NCBI GenBank assembly: GCA_964549785.1
Contig: CAZJXA010000059.1
Location: 1 to 16,187, forward strand
DNA length: 16,187 nucleotides
Source of the DNA: JBEIUO01 sp964549785
GTDB lineage: Bacteria; Planctomycetota; Phycisphaerae; Phycisphaerales; UBA1924
Direction: 5' to 3'
The stretch's first letter is position 1. Every line of letters begins with the position of its first letter. Below, one piece after another: positions 6,526 through 15,497 of the stretch. A program made the translations under genes and the position numbers. The notes under the pieces are model-generated. The model searched no databases. It was not told the origin of the DNA and saw only the letters and a program-made list of their open reading frames with translations.

Positions 6526-7770
6526 ATGCTCTGGCAGCCTTCACTCCCCGAGTCGTATCACACGATGACGCCCGCCGCGCTCGCGGCGGCGATCACGGCC
6601 CGCCGCCGTCAACTCGGGGGCTCGCTCGTTATTCTTGGACATCACTATCAGACCGATCAGGTCATCCGTCACGCCGATTTTACCGGCGATTCCCTCAAAC
6701 TCTCGCAGATCGCGGCCAGACTTGCCACCGATCGTCCGGCCGAACAGCCCGTGAAGTTCATCATTTTCTGCGGCGTTCACTTCATGGCCGAGACGGCGGA
6801 CATGCTCACCGATGAAGCCGTCGAGGTCATCCTGCCCGACCTCTCCGCCGGCTGCTCGATGGCGGACATGGCCCAGTACGACGACACGGTGCAGGCGTGG
6901 GATGCGATCCACGCCGCACTAGCCCTCAACGGCTGGACCGGCCGCATTGTCCCCATCACCTACGTCAATTCATCCGCGGCCATCAAGGCGTTCGTGGGCG
7001 AGCGGGGCGGCGCGTGCTGCACCAGTTCCAACGCCCGCAACGTCGTGTCGTGGGCCTTGGGGGGCGGCACCACCCCCGCCGCGGCACACGAAGAGATCAA
7101 GGTGATGTTCCTGCCCGACCAGCACCTGGGACGCAACACCGCGCACGGGCTGGGCATCGATGTAGGGCTCAATTCCTGCGTGTACGACCCGCGGATGGCG
7201 CGCCAAGGTGAACCCTTCGGGGGTGCCTCGCTCGAGGAACTCCTTCGCTCCCGCGTGATCCTCTGGGCCGGGCACTGCTCGGTGCACAAACTGTTTCGGC
7301 CCGAGCACTGCGACAGCATCCGTGCGGCCAACGCCGCCCACCCGGAACTCCCCCCCACCACGATCCTGGTTCATCCCGAGTGCGCCAAAGAAGTGGTTGA
7401 TAAAGCCAACCTCAACGGTTCGACCGAGTTCATCATTCAGACGATACGGGGCGCCGCCCCGGGTTCGCGCTGGGCCATCGGCACGGAGTTTCACCTCGTC
7501 AGCCGTCTTGCGATCGAGGCCGCCGCGCGAGGAGTCGAGGTCCGCATCCTCAGCGAATGCCAGTGCCTGTGCACCACGATGTACCGGATCGACGAGCCGC
7601 ACCTTCTCTGGGTGGTGGACAATCTCGTGGGCGACTCTGACGGTCGCGACAAGCCGAGGGCACCCCGGGTGGTGAACAGCGTTCGGGTTCTGCCGCACGT
7701 CCGGGAACTCGCGCGGTTGGCGATCGACCGGATGCTCGAACTGGTGGTGCCGGCGAAGACCGCAGACTAG
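6526..7770 (+). CDS. nadA: Quinolinate synthase A
   Basis: [4Fe-4S] enzyme that condenses iminoaspartate with dihydroxyacetone phosphate to give quinolinate in de novo NAD synthesis. The 414-residue product contains the substrate-site HHYQTDQV (39-46), GDSLKLSQ (54-61) and CGVHFMAETA (82-91), then PDQHLGRN (197-204) and LVHPEC (281-286). The three expected cluster ligands are Cys110 (SAGCSMAD), Cys251 (WAGHCSVH) and Cys349 (CQCLCTTMY). WxGHCSVH and the YDPR...GG insertion place it with the longer Bacillus/Deinococcus type rather than the E. coli type. An alternative start is ATG 6565 (Met14), which would remove only a non-conserved leader; neither has an SD. The partners nadB and nadC are not in the window. 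Confidence 0.95.
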   Translation: MLWQPSLPESYHTMTPAALAAAITARRRQLGGSLVILGHHYQTDQVIRHADFTGDSLKLSQIAARLATDRPAEQPVKFIIFCGVHFMAETADMLTDEAVEVILPDLSAGCSMADMAQYDDTVQAWDAIHAALALNGWTGRIVPITYVNSSAAIKAFVGERGGACCTSSNARNVVSWALGGGTTPAAAHEEIKVMFLPDQHLGRNTAHGLGIDVGLNSCVYDPRMARQGEPFGGASLEELLRSRVILWAGHCSVHKLFRPEHCDSIRAANAAHPELPPTTILVHPECAKEVVDKANLNGSTEFIIQTIRGAAPGSRWAIGTEFHLVSRLAIEAAARGVEVRILSECQCLCTTMYRIDEPHLLWVVDNLVGDSDGRDKPRAPRVVNSVRVLPHVRELARLAIDRMLELVVPAKTAD

Positions 7771-7815
7771 GTTCTGTTCGCGCTGTTACCGTGCGAAGTC
7801 GCGCCGGATCGAAAC

Positions 7816-8211
7816 CTAGATCGCGGCGTTGATCGAGACGGGGGCTCCAAGACCCAACGGCTTGGAGGTCGGCATCACGAGTTTCACTTCCTTCAGTGCT
7901 TCCGCGGCGGCGGTCTGCTGGGCCGCACCGAGTTCGATGCTTTCCTTCATCAAGCGTCCGATCTTGAACTTGACGGTGCGTTTGGCGGGCACAAGCACTC
8001 GCTCGAGTGTCTTGGGGTTCTGGGCGACCCGGGCGGCCCGCGCCTTCACTTCAAAAACCCCGAAATCGCGGAACTCGAGGCGATTGCCTTTTTTCAGTTC
8101 GCTGATCACCTGGTCCAGAAATTCCTGGACGGCCTCTTTCACGTCCGTACGCCGCATCTTGGTGCGCTCGGCGATCCGTTCGATCAGTTCCTTCTTCGTA
8201 ATCGTCGCCAT
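7816..8211 (-). CDS. HU/IHF-family DNA-binding protein with C-terminal tail
   Basis: Nucleoid protein that bends DNA as a dimer. The 131-residue product has the helical dimerisation region MATITKKELIERIAERTKMRRTDVKEAV (1-28), then GNRLEFRDFGVFEVKARAAR (42-61) and the beta-arm tip QNPKTLE (64-70) with Pro66 as the intercalating proline. The arm returns as VPAKRTVKFKIGRLMKE (74-90), where the usual 90-residue HU ends. A tail of about 36 residues follows that is Ala-rich and not Lys-rich, unlike mycobacterial or deinococcal HU extensions. Two ATGs lie in tandem (8214 and 8211); GAGGGG is 4 and 7 nt from them, and I chose the second for its better spacing. The gene is downstream of dinG on the same strand but separated by about 490 nt with its own promoter and a dinG terminator. 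It is convergent with nadA, whose stop is 45 nt away. Confidence 0.93.
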   Translation of the reverse strand: MATITKKELIERIAERTKMRRTDVKEAVQEFLDQVISELKKGNRLEFRDFGVFEVKARAARVAQNPKTLERVLVPAKRTVKFKIGRLMKESIELGAAQQTAAAEALKEVKLVMPTSKPLGLGAPVSINAAI

Positions 8212-8312
8212 CATCTATCCCCTCAAAGGCTGCGCACCCAAATCCCACGATCTCGCTGCATCCAATCCGCAAGAAACCTGCCACGCCCGAGAACGGCGTG
8301 AGCCGACGGAGT

Positions 8313-8347
8313 TTCTCCCCGAGCGACGTAAAGCGAACGTGGGAGAA
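8313..8347 (-). promoter_or_regulatory. Hairpin in the HU leader
   Basis: Arms TTCTCCC (8313-8319) and GGGAGAA (8341-8347) pair perfectly, and the adjoining ACGT...ACGT (8326-8329 and 8337-8340) can extend the stem to 11 bp around a one-sided 6-nt bulge and a 7-nt loop. It lies about 100 nt before the HU start, inside the predicted 5' UTR, and has no T-tract. A regulatory role is inference. Confidence 0.45.
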
Positions 8348-8484
8348 GATCGTACCCCCGCGGACGCCGATCCCCCCACGAGCCCCCACCAAGTGACCCG
8401 CGCTCCGCCCGACGGAATCAAGACTTCAAGGGACGCGGGCGAACGCTCGAACGTCTGATTTCGACCTCTTCTTCCGCAGGAGAC

Positions 8485-8513
8485 AGTATCGCGCGCAAGT
8501 CGTTACGGGTCAA
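8485..8513 (-). promoter_or_regulatory. Sigma70-like promoter for the HU gene
   Basis: On the minus strand TTGACC (8513-8508) and GATACT (8490-8485) are separated by exactly 17 nt, a good match to sigma70 consensus (5/6 and 4/6). Transcription would start near 8478, giving a leader of about 265 nt. An inverted repeat, CGGGT-CAAT-ACCCG (8506-8519), overlaps the -35 and could be an operator. Confidence 0.6.
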
Positions 8514-8540
8514 TACCCGGCAGCACCAATCTTGCAAGGA

Positions 8541-8628
8541 ATCAGAAAGAATTTTCGTTCGAGGATTCGATCAATTTTTCGTGATTATTCCCTTGACTTT
8601 CGCGACACCATCACACGAACTTTCGCGG
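8541..8628. other. AT-rich patch and 9-bp direct repeat upstream of the HU promoter
   Basis: From about 8541 to 8600 the sequence is clearly richer in A/T runs than its GC-rich surroundings (AAAGAATTTTCG, CAATTTTTCG, TGATTATT). At its edge ACTTTCGCG occurs twice (8597-8605 and 8620-8628), 23 bp apart from start to start, close to two helical turns. It begins about 28 bp upstream of the HU -35, where UP elements or activator sites would lie. Confidence 0.45.
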
Positions 8629-8634
8629 AGAAAG

Positions 8635-8650
8635 CGGGGCAACCCCCGCG
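8635..8650 (-). terminator. Probable terminator of dinG
   Basis: On the minus strand GCGGGG-GTTG-CCCCGC forms a 6-bp GC stem with a 4-nt loop followed by TTTCT, about 58 nt after the dinG stop. The T-tract is short, so efficiency is uncertain. Confidence 0.5.
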
Positions 8651-8707
8651 CAGCCTCGGACCCTCCGATGTGCCCTCCGCCAGGCCCATCGCCGCGGCCC
8701 CACGCCG

Positions 8708-10801
8708 CTAATCAATAACCTCAATTTCCATACCTTGCGGTAGCGCCTTGATGAACAGCCGCCCGTAGCGCGCGGTCAGCACGCGGCTGTCCAGAACGAC
8801 CACCCGCCCCCGATCTTCCCGCCCGCGGATCAGCCGCCCGAAACCCTGCTTGAACTTCATGACCGCGCGCGGGATCGAGTCTTCCATAAAGGCGTTCCCG
8901 CCGCGGGCTTCGATGAGTTCGTTGCGGGCCTGGGTAAGCGGGCGATCGGGTGGATCGAACGGCAACTTGGTGATGATGACGTTTCGAAGGCCCTCGCCCT
9001 TGACGTCGACGCCCTGCCAGAAACTCGCGGCACCGAAGAGGACGCTGCGGCGGTCCTGTCGAAAGCGGCCCAGGATGTGCGACCGCGAGCCGTCGCGTCC
9101 CTGCGCGAGCAGCGGCAACCCGCGTTCCGCCAGAGGGCCCGCCAATTCGCTTGCGCAGCGATTCAGCGAAGCGAAACTGGTGAACAACACAAACGCCCCA
9201 CCTTCGGTTTCCTCTACATGCTTGAGGATACCGACCGACAGCGGCGAGAGAGCAGTGCCCCGCGACGCGGCGGTGGCCGCGTCGGTGTGAACAAAGACGC
9301 GCACCTGCCGCGCGTGGTCGAACGGGCTGCCCAGTTGCAGCGTCGAGGCGCCCTCGCAGCCCAGGCGTGAGATGACGTGCGCAAACGCCGTTTCCGCGCC
9401 TTCCTTCGTCTCCGATCCGACGACGGTGCGGGTGGTCAGCGTGGCGCTCGTCAACACCACGCTGTGATCCTGCCGGAAGAGACGCTCGCGAAGCAGCGGC
9501 CCGACCTCGATCGGTGAGCACGAGAGATTCACCCGCAGGCGGGCGCCGCCGAAATCATCGTCGCCCCCGGACGTCTCGCCCCAATAGACCGCTCCCGGCA
9601 TTCCCTGCGTCACCAAAAGATCGGCGTCCTGCGCGATCTGCTCCGCCCGCAACGCGTACGCGTTCAACTCGAACGTGTCGGCCTCGCCCTTGACCATTTC
9701 ACGCATCGCCCGGAGCCGTAGCCCCAATTCGCGGATCGCGGGCGTGAGCGCATTGCTGACCGCCCCGGCCGAGCGGAAACGGATCGTTCCGGAATCCCCG
9801 CCCCGGCCGAAGGGCGATTGAGGCCCTTGCCCGGCACCTCGGACGTGCTCGGCGACCGACTCAAAGAACGCCCGCGATGCGGTCGCCGCCTGATCCACCA
9901 GGCGGATCGCCGCTTCAACCGGGGCGGAGTCGCCCAGCATGACCGCGAGTTGCGAGAGATAGCCACGCCCCACACGGGGCGAGTAGAGCGTGTTCAACAG
10001 GTGATTGACGCGTCCTTCCGAGAGCGCCACACCGAAGTGGTCGCTCGCGACGTCCTCGACGCCGTGGGCTTCGTCGAGTACGACGTGGTGGTACTTGGGC
10101 AGAAATCCCGCGTCCTCCGCCCGCAGTGCAAGGTCGGAGAAAAACAGCGCGTGGTTGCAGATGAGCAGGTTCGCGCCTTCCAGTTGCGCCCTTGCCTTCT
10201 GGTAGAAACATTGTTGATACGTGGAGCACCGCTTCCCCATGCAGTTGCCCGAGTCGGACTGCACCCGGTCCCACACCCCGGGCCGCTCCAGTGTCGGCAG
10301 CGTGCTCAGCGTTCCATCGGTCGTCTCATACGCCCAGTCCTGAATCACGGCCAGGCTGCGCCGCGAGGCGGCGTCGGGCAGCGTTCGTTCCCCGCGCTCG
10401 CTCGCCATCCGCAGTCGCCGCGTGCTCAGGTAGTTGCCGCGGCCCTTGACGAGCACAGCGCGGAGCGGCCTGGGCTGGGTTTCGTCCGCCGGCGCGGGGT
10501 AAAGGATGCTCTCCAAGAGCGGGATGTCCTTCTCAATGAGTTGTTCCTGAAGAGCGATCGTGTGCGTCGCGATCACCACGGTTTCGTTCCGCTCGACGGC
10601 CCTCAACATGGCCGGAACGAGGTACGCAAAACTTTTTCCCACGCCCGTTCCCGCCTCGACGAGCAGGTGCGATTTGCTCTCGAAGGTCGCGGCGACCGCG
10701 TCCGCCATGCGCAGTTGCTGCTCGCGTGCCTCGAAGCCGCCGCCCAGCCGCACAGCGACCGGGCCGTTCATCGAAAGCACATCCGAGGCGGTCAGGGGCA
10801 T
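8708..10801 (-). CDS. dinG: DinG/XPD-type ATP-dependent DNA helicase
   Basis: Superfamily 2 helicase, 697 residues, of the DinG group (5'-3' unwinding, DNA repair and R-loop or G-quadruplex removal in known members). Visible motifs: an N-terminal REQQLRMADAV (26-36), Walker A AGTGVGKS (50-57), motif Ia VVIATHT, the nucleic-acid loop KGRGNYLSTRRL (119-130), Walker B DEAH (243-246), LTSATL (motif III region), LFTSFASL, SFWQGVDVKGEGL and motif VI QGFGRLIR (652-659). Three of the four iron-sulfur ligands are present (Cys187, Cys192, Cys198), but the first, normally in NY(V/L)C, is Ser126. A Gly/Pro-rich insertion at about 325-337 (QGPQSPFGRGGDS) interrupts the region between the motor domains. 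ATG 10801 has no SD; a TATCCT hexamer lies 9 nt upstream. It is divergent from prsW with a 115-nt gap. The symbol is by family, not proven orthology. Confidence 0.88.
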   Translation of the reverse strand: MPLTASDVLSMNGPVAVRLGGGFEAREQQLRMADAVAATFESKSHLLVEAGTGVGKSFAYLVPAMLRAVERNETVVIATHTIALQEQLIEKDIPLLESILYPAPADETQPRPLRAVLVKGRGNYLSTRRLRMASERGERTLPDAASRRSLAVIQDWAYETTDGTLSTLPTLERPGVWDRVQSDSGNCMGKRCSTYQQCFYQKARAQLEGANLLICNHALFFSDLALRAEDAGFLPKYHHVVLDEAHGVEDVASDHFGVALSEGRVNHLLNTLYSPRVGRGYLSQLAVMLGDSAPVEAAIRLVDQAATASRAFFESVAEHVRGAGQGPQSPFGRGGDSGTIRFRSAGAVSNALTPAIRELGLRLRAMREMVKGEADTFELNAYALRAEQIAQDADLLVTQGMPGAVYWGETSGGDDDFGGARLRVNLSCSPIEVGPLLRERLFRQDHSVVLTSATLTTRTVVGSETKEGAETAFAHVISRLGCEGASTLQLGSPFDHARQVRVFVHTDAATAASRGTALSPLSVGILKHVEETEGGAFVLFTSFASLNRCASELAGPLAERGLPLLAQGRDGSRSHILGRFRQDRRSVLFGAASFWQGVDVKGEGLRNVIITKLPFDPPDRPLTQARNELIEARGGNAFMEDSIPRAVMKFKQGFGRLIRGREDRGRVVVLDSRVLTARYGRLFIKALPQGMEIEVID

Positions 10802-10810
10802 GGTTCAATG

Positions 10811-10816
10811 AGGATA
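10811..10816 (-). promoter_or_regulatory. TAnnnT -10-like hexamer next to the dinG start
   Basis: On the minus strand TATCCT ends 9 nt before ATG 10801, with no SD between. It suggests a very short or absent leader; no -35 is evident. Confidence 0.3.
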
Positions 10817-10900
10817 GCCGGGCGAGGATTCTGTACGACGTGCTTCCTCAATGCCGCCGGGCGATGCGGGGGACCCCTTACCCCGCGGCCCGAGCCGTGG

Positions 10901-10906
10901 TACGCT
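10901..10906 (+). promoter_or_regulatory. TAnnnT -10-like hexamer next to the prsW start
   Basis: TACGCT ends 10 nt before ATG 10917. A weak TTACCC lies 17 nt upstream as a possible -35. If used, it would start the three-gene operon with a leader of only a few nucleotides. Confidence 0.3.
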
Positions 10907-10916
10907 GGTTCCTGAC

Positions 10917-11674
10917 ATGTGGATTTACGGCGCATTTCTGTACGGAACCCTGCTCCTCTGCGGCGTCGTGACTTTTTTCACGCTCCGCCGCTACGACCTC
11001 CGGCCGCTCGAGCCGTGGAGAGCGGTGCTGGCGGCGACCGCGATCGGCGCGGTGCTCATGTGGGCGAGCAGGGCCGGTCAGGACGCGACCGTCGAAATGC
11101 TTCTGTCGCCGGAGCGGATGGAACTCACCAACCTCGCCTACGCGATGATCGCCGCGGTCCTCGAGGAGGCCGCCAAACTTCTCACCGTCTTCTGCGTGGC
11201 ACTGATTTTTCGCCGCGACTTCCAGGAACATTCCGACGGCATCTACTACGGGGCCTTGGCGGGTCTCGGAGCGGCCATCCTCGAATCCGTCCACGTTCTG
11301 GGGTGGCCCTCCGGGCTTGAGTTTCTTCCCAGCCAGGAGCCGATCCGCCTGGCCGGACACCTCGTGATGGGTTCGATCACCTGCGCTGCCCTCGGCTTCT
11401 TCGCGGCGGGGGAGCGCCGTTGGATGTGGGCGGTGCCCGTCTCCTATCTGCTCGGCTGCATACTGCACACCCTCTGGGACTGGGTCGCCCACGAGGCCGC
11501 CGATTCCTACCGGAGCGAGGGGGTGCTCCGCTGGCATCACACCGCGGCATCCATCTTCCTCATGCTGCTTGGGTTATTCTCGTTCAAACTGCTGGTCAGA
11601 GCCGCCTCCCGCCTCCAAGAACGGCACTTCGCCCCGACGTGTTCCGCGCCGGATCACGCCGATACGATCCGCTC

Positions 11675-11678
<4 letters not shown>
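10917..11678 (+). CDS. PrsW-type intramembrane metalloprotease
   Basis: Polytopic membrane protein of 253 residues in the PrsW (M82) family, related to CPBP/CAAX proteases. In Bacillus, PrsW cleaves an anti-sigma factor. The expected active-site residues are all visible: EEAAK (Glu83, Glu84, Lys87), SDGIYYGALAGLGAAILES (106-124, Glu123), the helix with His148 (GHLVMGSITCAALGF) and HTLWD (His184, Asp188). Hydrophobic segments lie at about 3-23, 36-51, 74-98, 108-129, 146-164, 169-187 and 213-228. ATG 10917 is chosen because the first membrane helix begins there; the frame is open upstream to 10851 without support, and there is no SD. Its stop overlaps the moxR start (GTGA), so it is translationally coupled to a MoxR ATPase and, further on, an unknown lipoprotein. 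No sigma/anti-sigma pair is in the window, so the substrate is unknown. Confidence 0.85.
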
Positions 11679-12732
<1,054 letters not shown>

Positions 12733-12736
<4 letters not shown>

Positions 12737-14511
12737 ACGCGTATGGACGTCACCGCTCCGCGACGATCGGCCTGTCGGCGGCGCTGTGCTGTCTGCTCGG
12801 AGCGTGCTCGTCGTCTGACAATTCCGACGCTCCGACCGAAGTCGCGACGTCTCTGTCCGGCACCGTGTCAGACGGCGTCCAACCGCTTGCGGTTCCCGAC
12901 TCGTCGAACGGGCTCGTCTTTGACAGCCGCATCAATTGGGTTTCCGGCGACGTCCTGGTCCTCCCGCTCGAGTCCGGCGTGACGCTGCCGGCCGATCCCA
13001 AGGCGTTCCTCCTGACCGGGAGCCAGCCCAGCGGCAGCCTCGCCGCCCGTGTCGAGTTCATCACGGTCAACGTGGCAACCGCAGAGCATTCCGCGGCCGA
13101 ATGGCTCGACGCGCCCGGCGTCTGGGCGTCGGGCTCCGCGGGCACCGGAACCCGCGTGGTGGTCGTCGAACCAGCGGAGGCAGGAACGGGCGACCTTGTG
13201 GTCGGCGACCGCCGGTATTCGGTGAACTGGCTCCCTTTGCCCGCAACGCTGGTGCGGGCCTCACCTGGCGCTCCGGAACAGCCTTGGGAGAGCCCTCTCG
13301 GGACAGCGGTGCGGCAAAGCCCCCTGTTTCGTGCGTTGGCCGAGCGTGAACGAGTCAACCCGCTTACCCGATGGCGGTATCGACTTGCGTTCGACGGGTT
13401 GAACCCCGCATCGGCCGAGTCGGGACAACCCTTCGCCGACCGAACGATCGAGGCCATCGCCCGCCAGAACGAGAGCCGCTGGCGCGTCGCACTCGCGTGG
13501 CTTTGGGCCGCCGACCCCGGCGTGGCGCTCAGTCTGAAGCGCCGTCTCGCGGCGTCGATCACCCTCCCCGACGGCGCGGCGGTCCCGGCGTGGCCGACGT
13601 CGCACGTCGCCCTCGATGACCTCCTCTCCGGCCTGCTCGATCCCACCTCAACACCCTCGGCCCGGGCCCGAAGAGCCGAACGATGGCTCGCGGATCAGCC
13701 CGTCGCGACCGCCTGGGTGGTCGACGACGGCGGGAGGCTCGACGCCGATCGCCGGGTTATCGCCTCCGTCGGCATCGCGAATCTGAGTGAGCACGCGACG
13801 CTCGGTTGGGCCGGGCTGCACGATTCCGAGATCGAGCCCGAGCCGGTGCCGCTCCCCGCCTTCACCGCGATTGAACGACTGGTCGCCGTTGCCGCCTCGG
13901 ACACCGGACTGGCGGCGGTCGGCTTGCACGCGGGCGAGTGGTCGCAGATCCGAGGGGTGATCCCGGGCCGCATCGGTGTCCAGCCGCCGGGGCTTGACGT
14001 CGTTTCGTTGTTGGGCGATTGGACCATGCGTGACTGGCTGGCGGGCACCCCAAGGTCGCCCGCATCCTCTTGGAACACGCGCTGCCGGCTCGCCCGCAAT
14101 GCCGGTGGTTACGGTTGGCAACTGACGGTGGAGTGTGACGCGGCACCCGCCATCGGGGAGCGATCCCGCGAGCGTGTGTTCGTCCGTGCGGGGGCGACGA
14201 GCGAAGAACCGGCCGCGATTGTTGCCGCTCCCGGGATGAACACCGCCGCGGTTCGAGCCACCGACGACGCTTCGGGGTGGAGGGCGACGATCGATATCCC
14301 GCCAGAAGCGGTGGAAGCCGATGGGACCCTGCGAATAGCGGTGTCGCGCGTCGACGCACGGGGTCGAAGAAGCACATGGCCCCGACCGATGTTCCCGTGG
14401 CAAGTCGAGCCCGCGCGGGCGGCCCTCGATCTGAACCGATGGGAGGGGCTCGAACCATCAGCGGGCCGCTCGCCGGTTCCGCGGAAGCCGGGCACTACTT
14501 CGGGGCGCTGA
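12733..14511 (+). CDS. Large lipoprotein of unknown function
   Basis: The 592-residue product begins with a lipoprotein signal: basic MNAYGRHRS, hydrophobic ATIGLSAALCCLLGA and a lipobox LGAC with Cys25 as the lipidated residue. A Ser/Asp-rich linker follows. I do not recognise a domain. The sequence shows a beta-strand-like N-terminal part (about 45-170), a charged helical middle (about 195-320, with RWRVALAWLWAADPGVALSLKRRL) and a mixed C-terminal part (about 330-565) with regularly spaced Trp. The start is the GTG of a 4-base GTGA overlap with the moxR stop, so it is the third cistron of the prsW-moxR unit. It should sit on the periplasmic face of a membrane, where a MoxR-related or PrsW-related process could involve it; this is inference. 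Its 3' end overlaps the convergent gene at 14495 by 17 nt. Confidence 0.8.
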
Positions 14512-15403
14512 CCTCAATGGGCGCGGCAGCCGCTTCCTTGATTTCCTTTGCCTTCGCCTCTTTGTAGTTCGCCACACTCATAAAGATCATCGCGGCAGGG
14601 ATAAAGGCCTTTTCCCCGGCCCGCTGGGCGACTCCCTCGAGCGTTGTCAGACTCCCGCTTTCGATGTCTTTCGTGAGATCAACGACCACGCTGTCGAACG
14701 TATTGACCATCATGCCCCACATGAAGAACTCGTCCTTGGTCTTCGGCATGTAGGCGCTCAGCCCCGGGATGTTCGTCGGGAGCACGAAGAACCACTTGTC
14801 GGCGTCCTGCTTCATCACCAAGCCGATCGGGGGCATGATCGCCTTGCCGTCCCACAACACGGCCGACGTATCGTCGGTAAGGAAGGCCGTCGTCATGCGG
14901 GCTTCACTCTCACGCAACCAGCCGTACGGGTTCGCAAACAGCCGCTTGACCGCGTCGTTGAAGACAACCTCGGCCTGCTTGCGCTGCTCGAATCCCTGCT
15001 TGGCCCGGTTCCGTCGACCTCGCCCGCCGCTCATGCTCTGGGTCAACTGGGCAACGAGCGACGTCGTCTTGCCCTGCTTCGCGGCTGCCTCGGTCCGAAT
15101 CTTGAGCGCGGCCATCTCATCGGGAAACTTCTCCCCGATCGATACCGACAATTTCTCGATGTTCCCCATGAAGACGCCGACCCGATTCAGGAGTTTCCGC
15201 ATCTCCTCGTTGTCGGCGTAGATGAGATTCCCGAGTTTTCTGGCCTCGCCCTTCTCCACCAGCATCCGGGCGGTCGCGATGGTCTGCTCGGGGGAATCCT
15301 GGCCGTAACGCTCCTGGCACCCGACCAAGCACATCGCCAAGGCGACAAGGCCGACCGAAATTCCACGCGTCCATCGAACCCACGAAACGAAAGATAACGG
15401 CAT
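14495..15403 (-). CDS. Lipoprotein of unknown function
   Basis: The 302-residue product has an N-terminal lipoprotein signal (MPLSFVSWVRWTRG, hydrophobic ISVGLVALAMCLVG, lipobox LVGC with Cys29). After it comes a predicted helical region, 36-150 (SPEQTIATARMLVEKGEARKL, rich in Lys/Glu/Ala, with a basic GGRGRRNRAK loop near 127-136). A more mixed domain follows, with FANPYGWLRESEARM, DTSAVLWDGKAIMPPIGLVM and WFFVLPTNIPGLSAYMP, and then a Lys/Ala/Glu-rich tail. I recognise no named family. ATG 15403 is chosen because GAGGAG lies 7 nt upstream and the signal begins there; the frame is open upstream to 15652 inside nuoC. It lies 94 nt downstream of nuoC on the same strand, so it may be cotranscribed with it, and it is convergent with the preceding lipoprotein gene. 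Confidence 0.8.
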   Translation of the reverse strand: MPLSFVSWVRWTRGISVGLVALAMCLVGCQERYGQDSPEQTIATARMLVEKGEARKLGNLIYADNEEMRKLLNRVGVFMGNIEKLSVSIGEKFPDEMAALKIRTEAAAKQGKTTSLVAQLTQSMSGGRGRRNRAKQGFEQRKQAEVVFNDAVKRLFANPYGWLRESEARMTTAFLTDDTSAVLWDGKAIMPPIGLVMKQDADKWFFVLPTNIPGLSAYMPKTKDEFFMWGMMVNTFDSVVVDLTKDIESGSLTTLEGVAQRAGEKAFIPAAMIFMSVANYKEAKAKEIKEAAAAPIEVSAPK

Positions 15404-15497
15404 CGCAGCACTCCTCGCGGCCCCAAGCGACAACGCCCTCAATACGCCACGGATCACCCGTTCGTTACCCCTACGTTCCTCGTCGTCACCCCAAGCT

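Larger units (their letters stand above)
8215..8707. other. Long non-coding region between dinG and HU
   Basis: This 490-nt stretch has no convincing gene; the short open frames in it have no recognisable content. It holds, in minus-strand order, a dinG terminator, an AT-rich patch, an HU promoter, and an HU leader of about 265 nt with a hairpin. A small RNA cannot be excluded from sequence alone. Confidence 0.6.

Noticed and set aside
8215..8421. 68-codon minus-strand frame directly upstream of HU
   Set aside because: It has no SD, no recognisable content and an Arg/Ser/Gly composition typical of chance frames in GC-rich DNA. The hairpin and promoter suggest untranslated leader.
11420..11674. 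N-terminal extension of MoxR inside prsW
   Set aside because: The extension overlaps prsW in another frame and has no AAA+ similarity; the GTGA overlap start at 11675 fits the family length.
14495..14511. 17-nt overlap of convergent gene ends as a sign of a wrong stop or frameshift
   Set aside because: Both frames are open with consistent composition to their stops, and short convergent overlaps are common in compact genomes.
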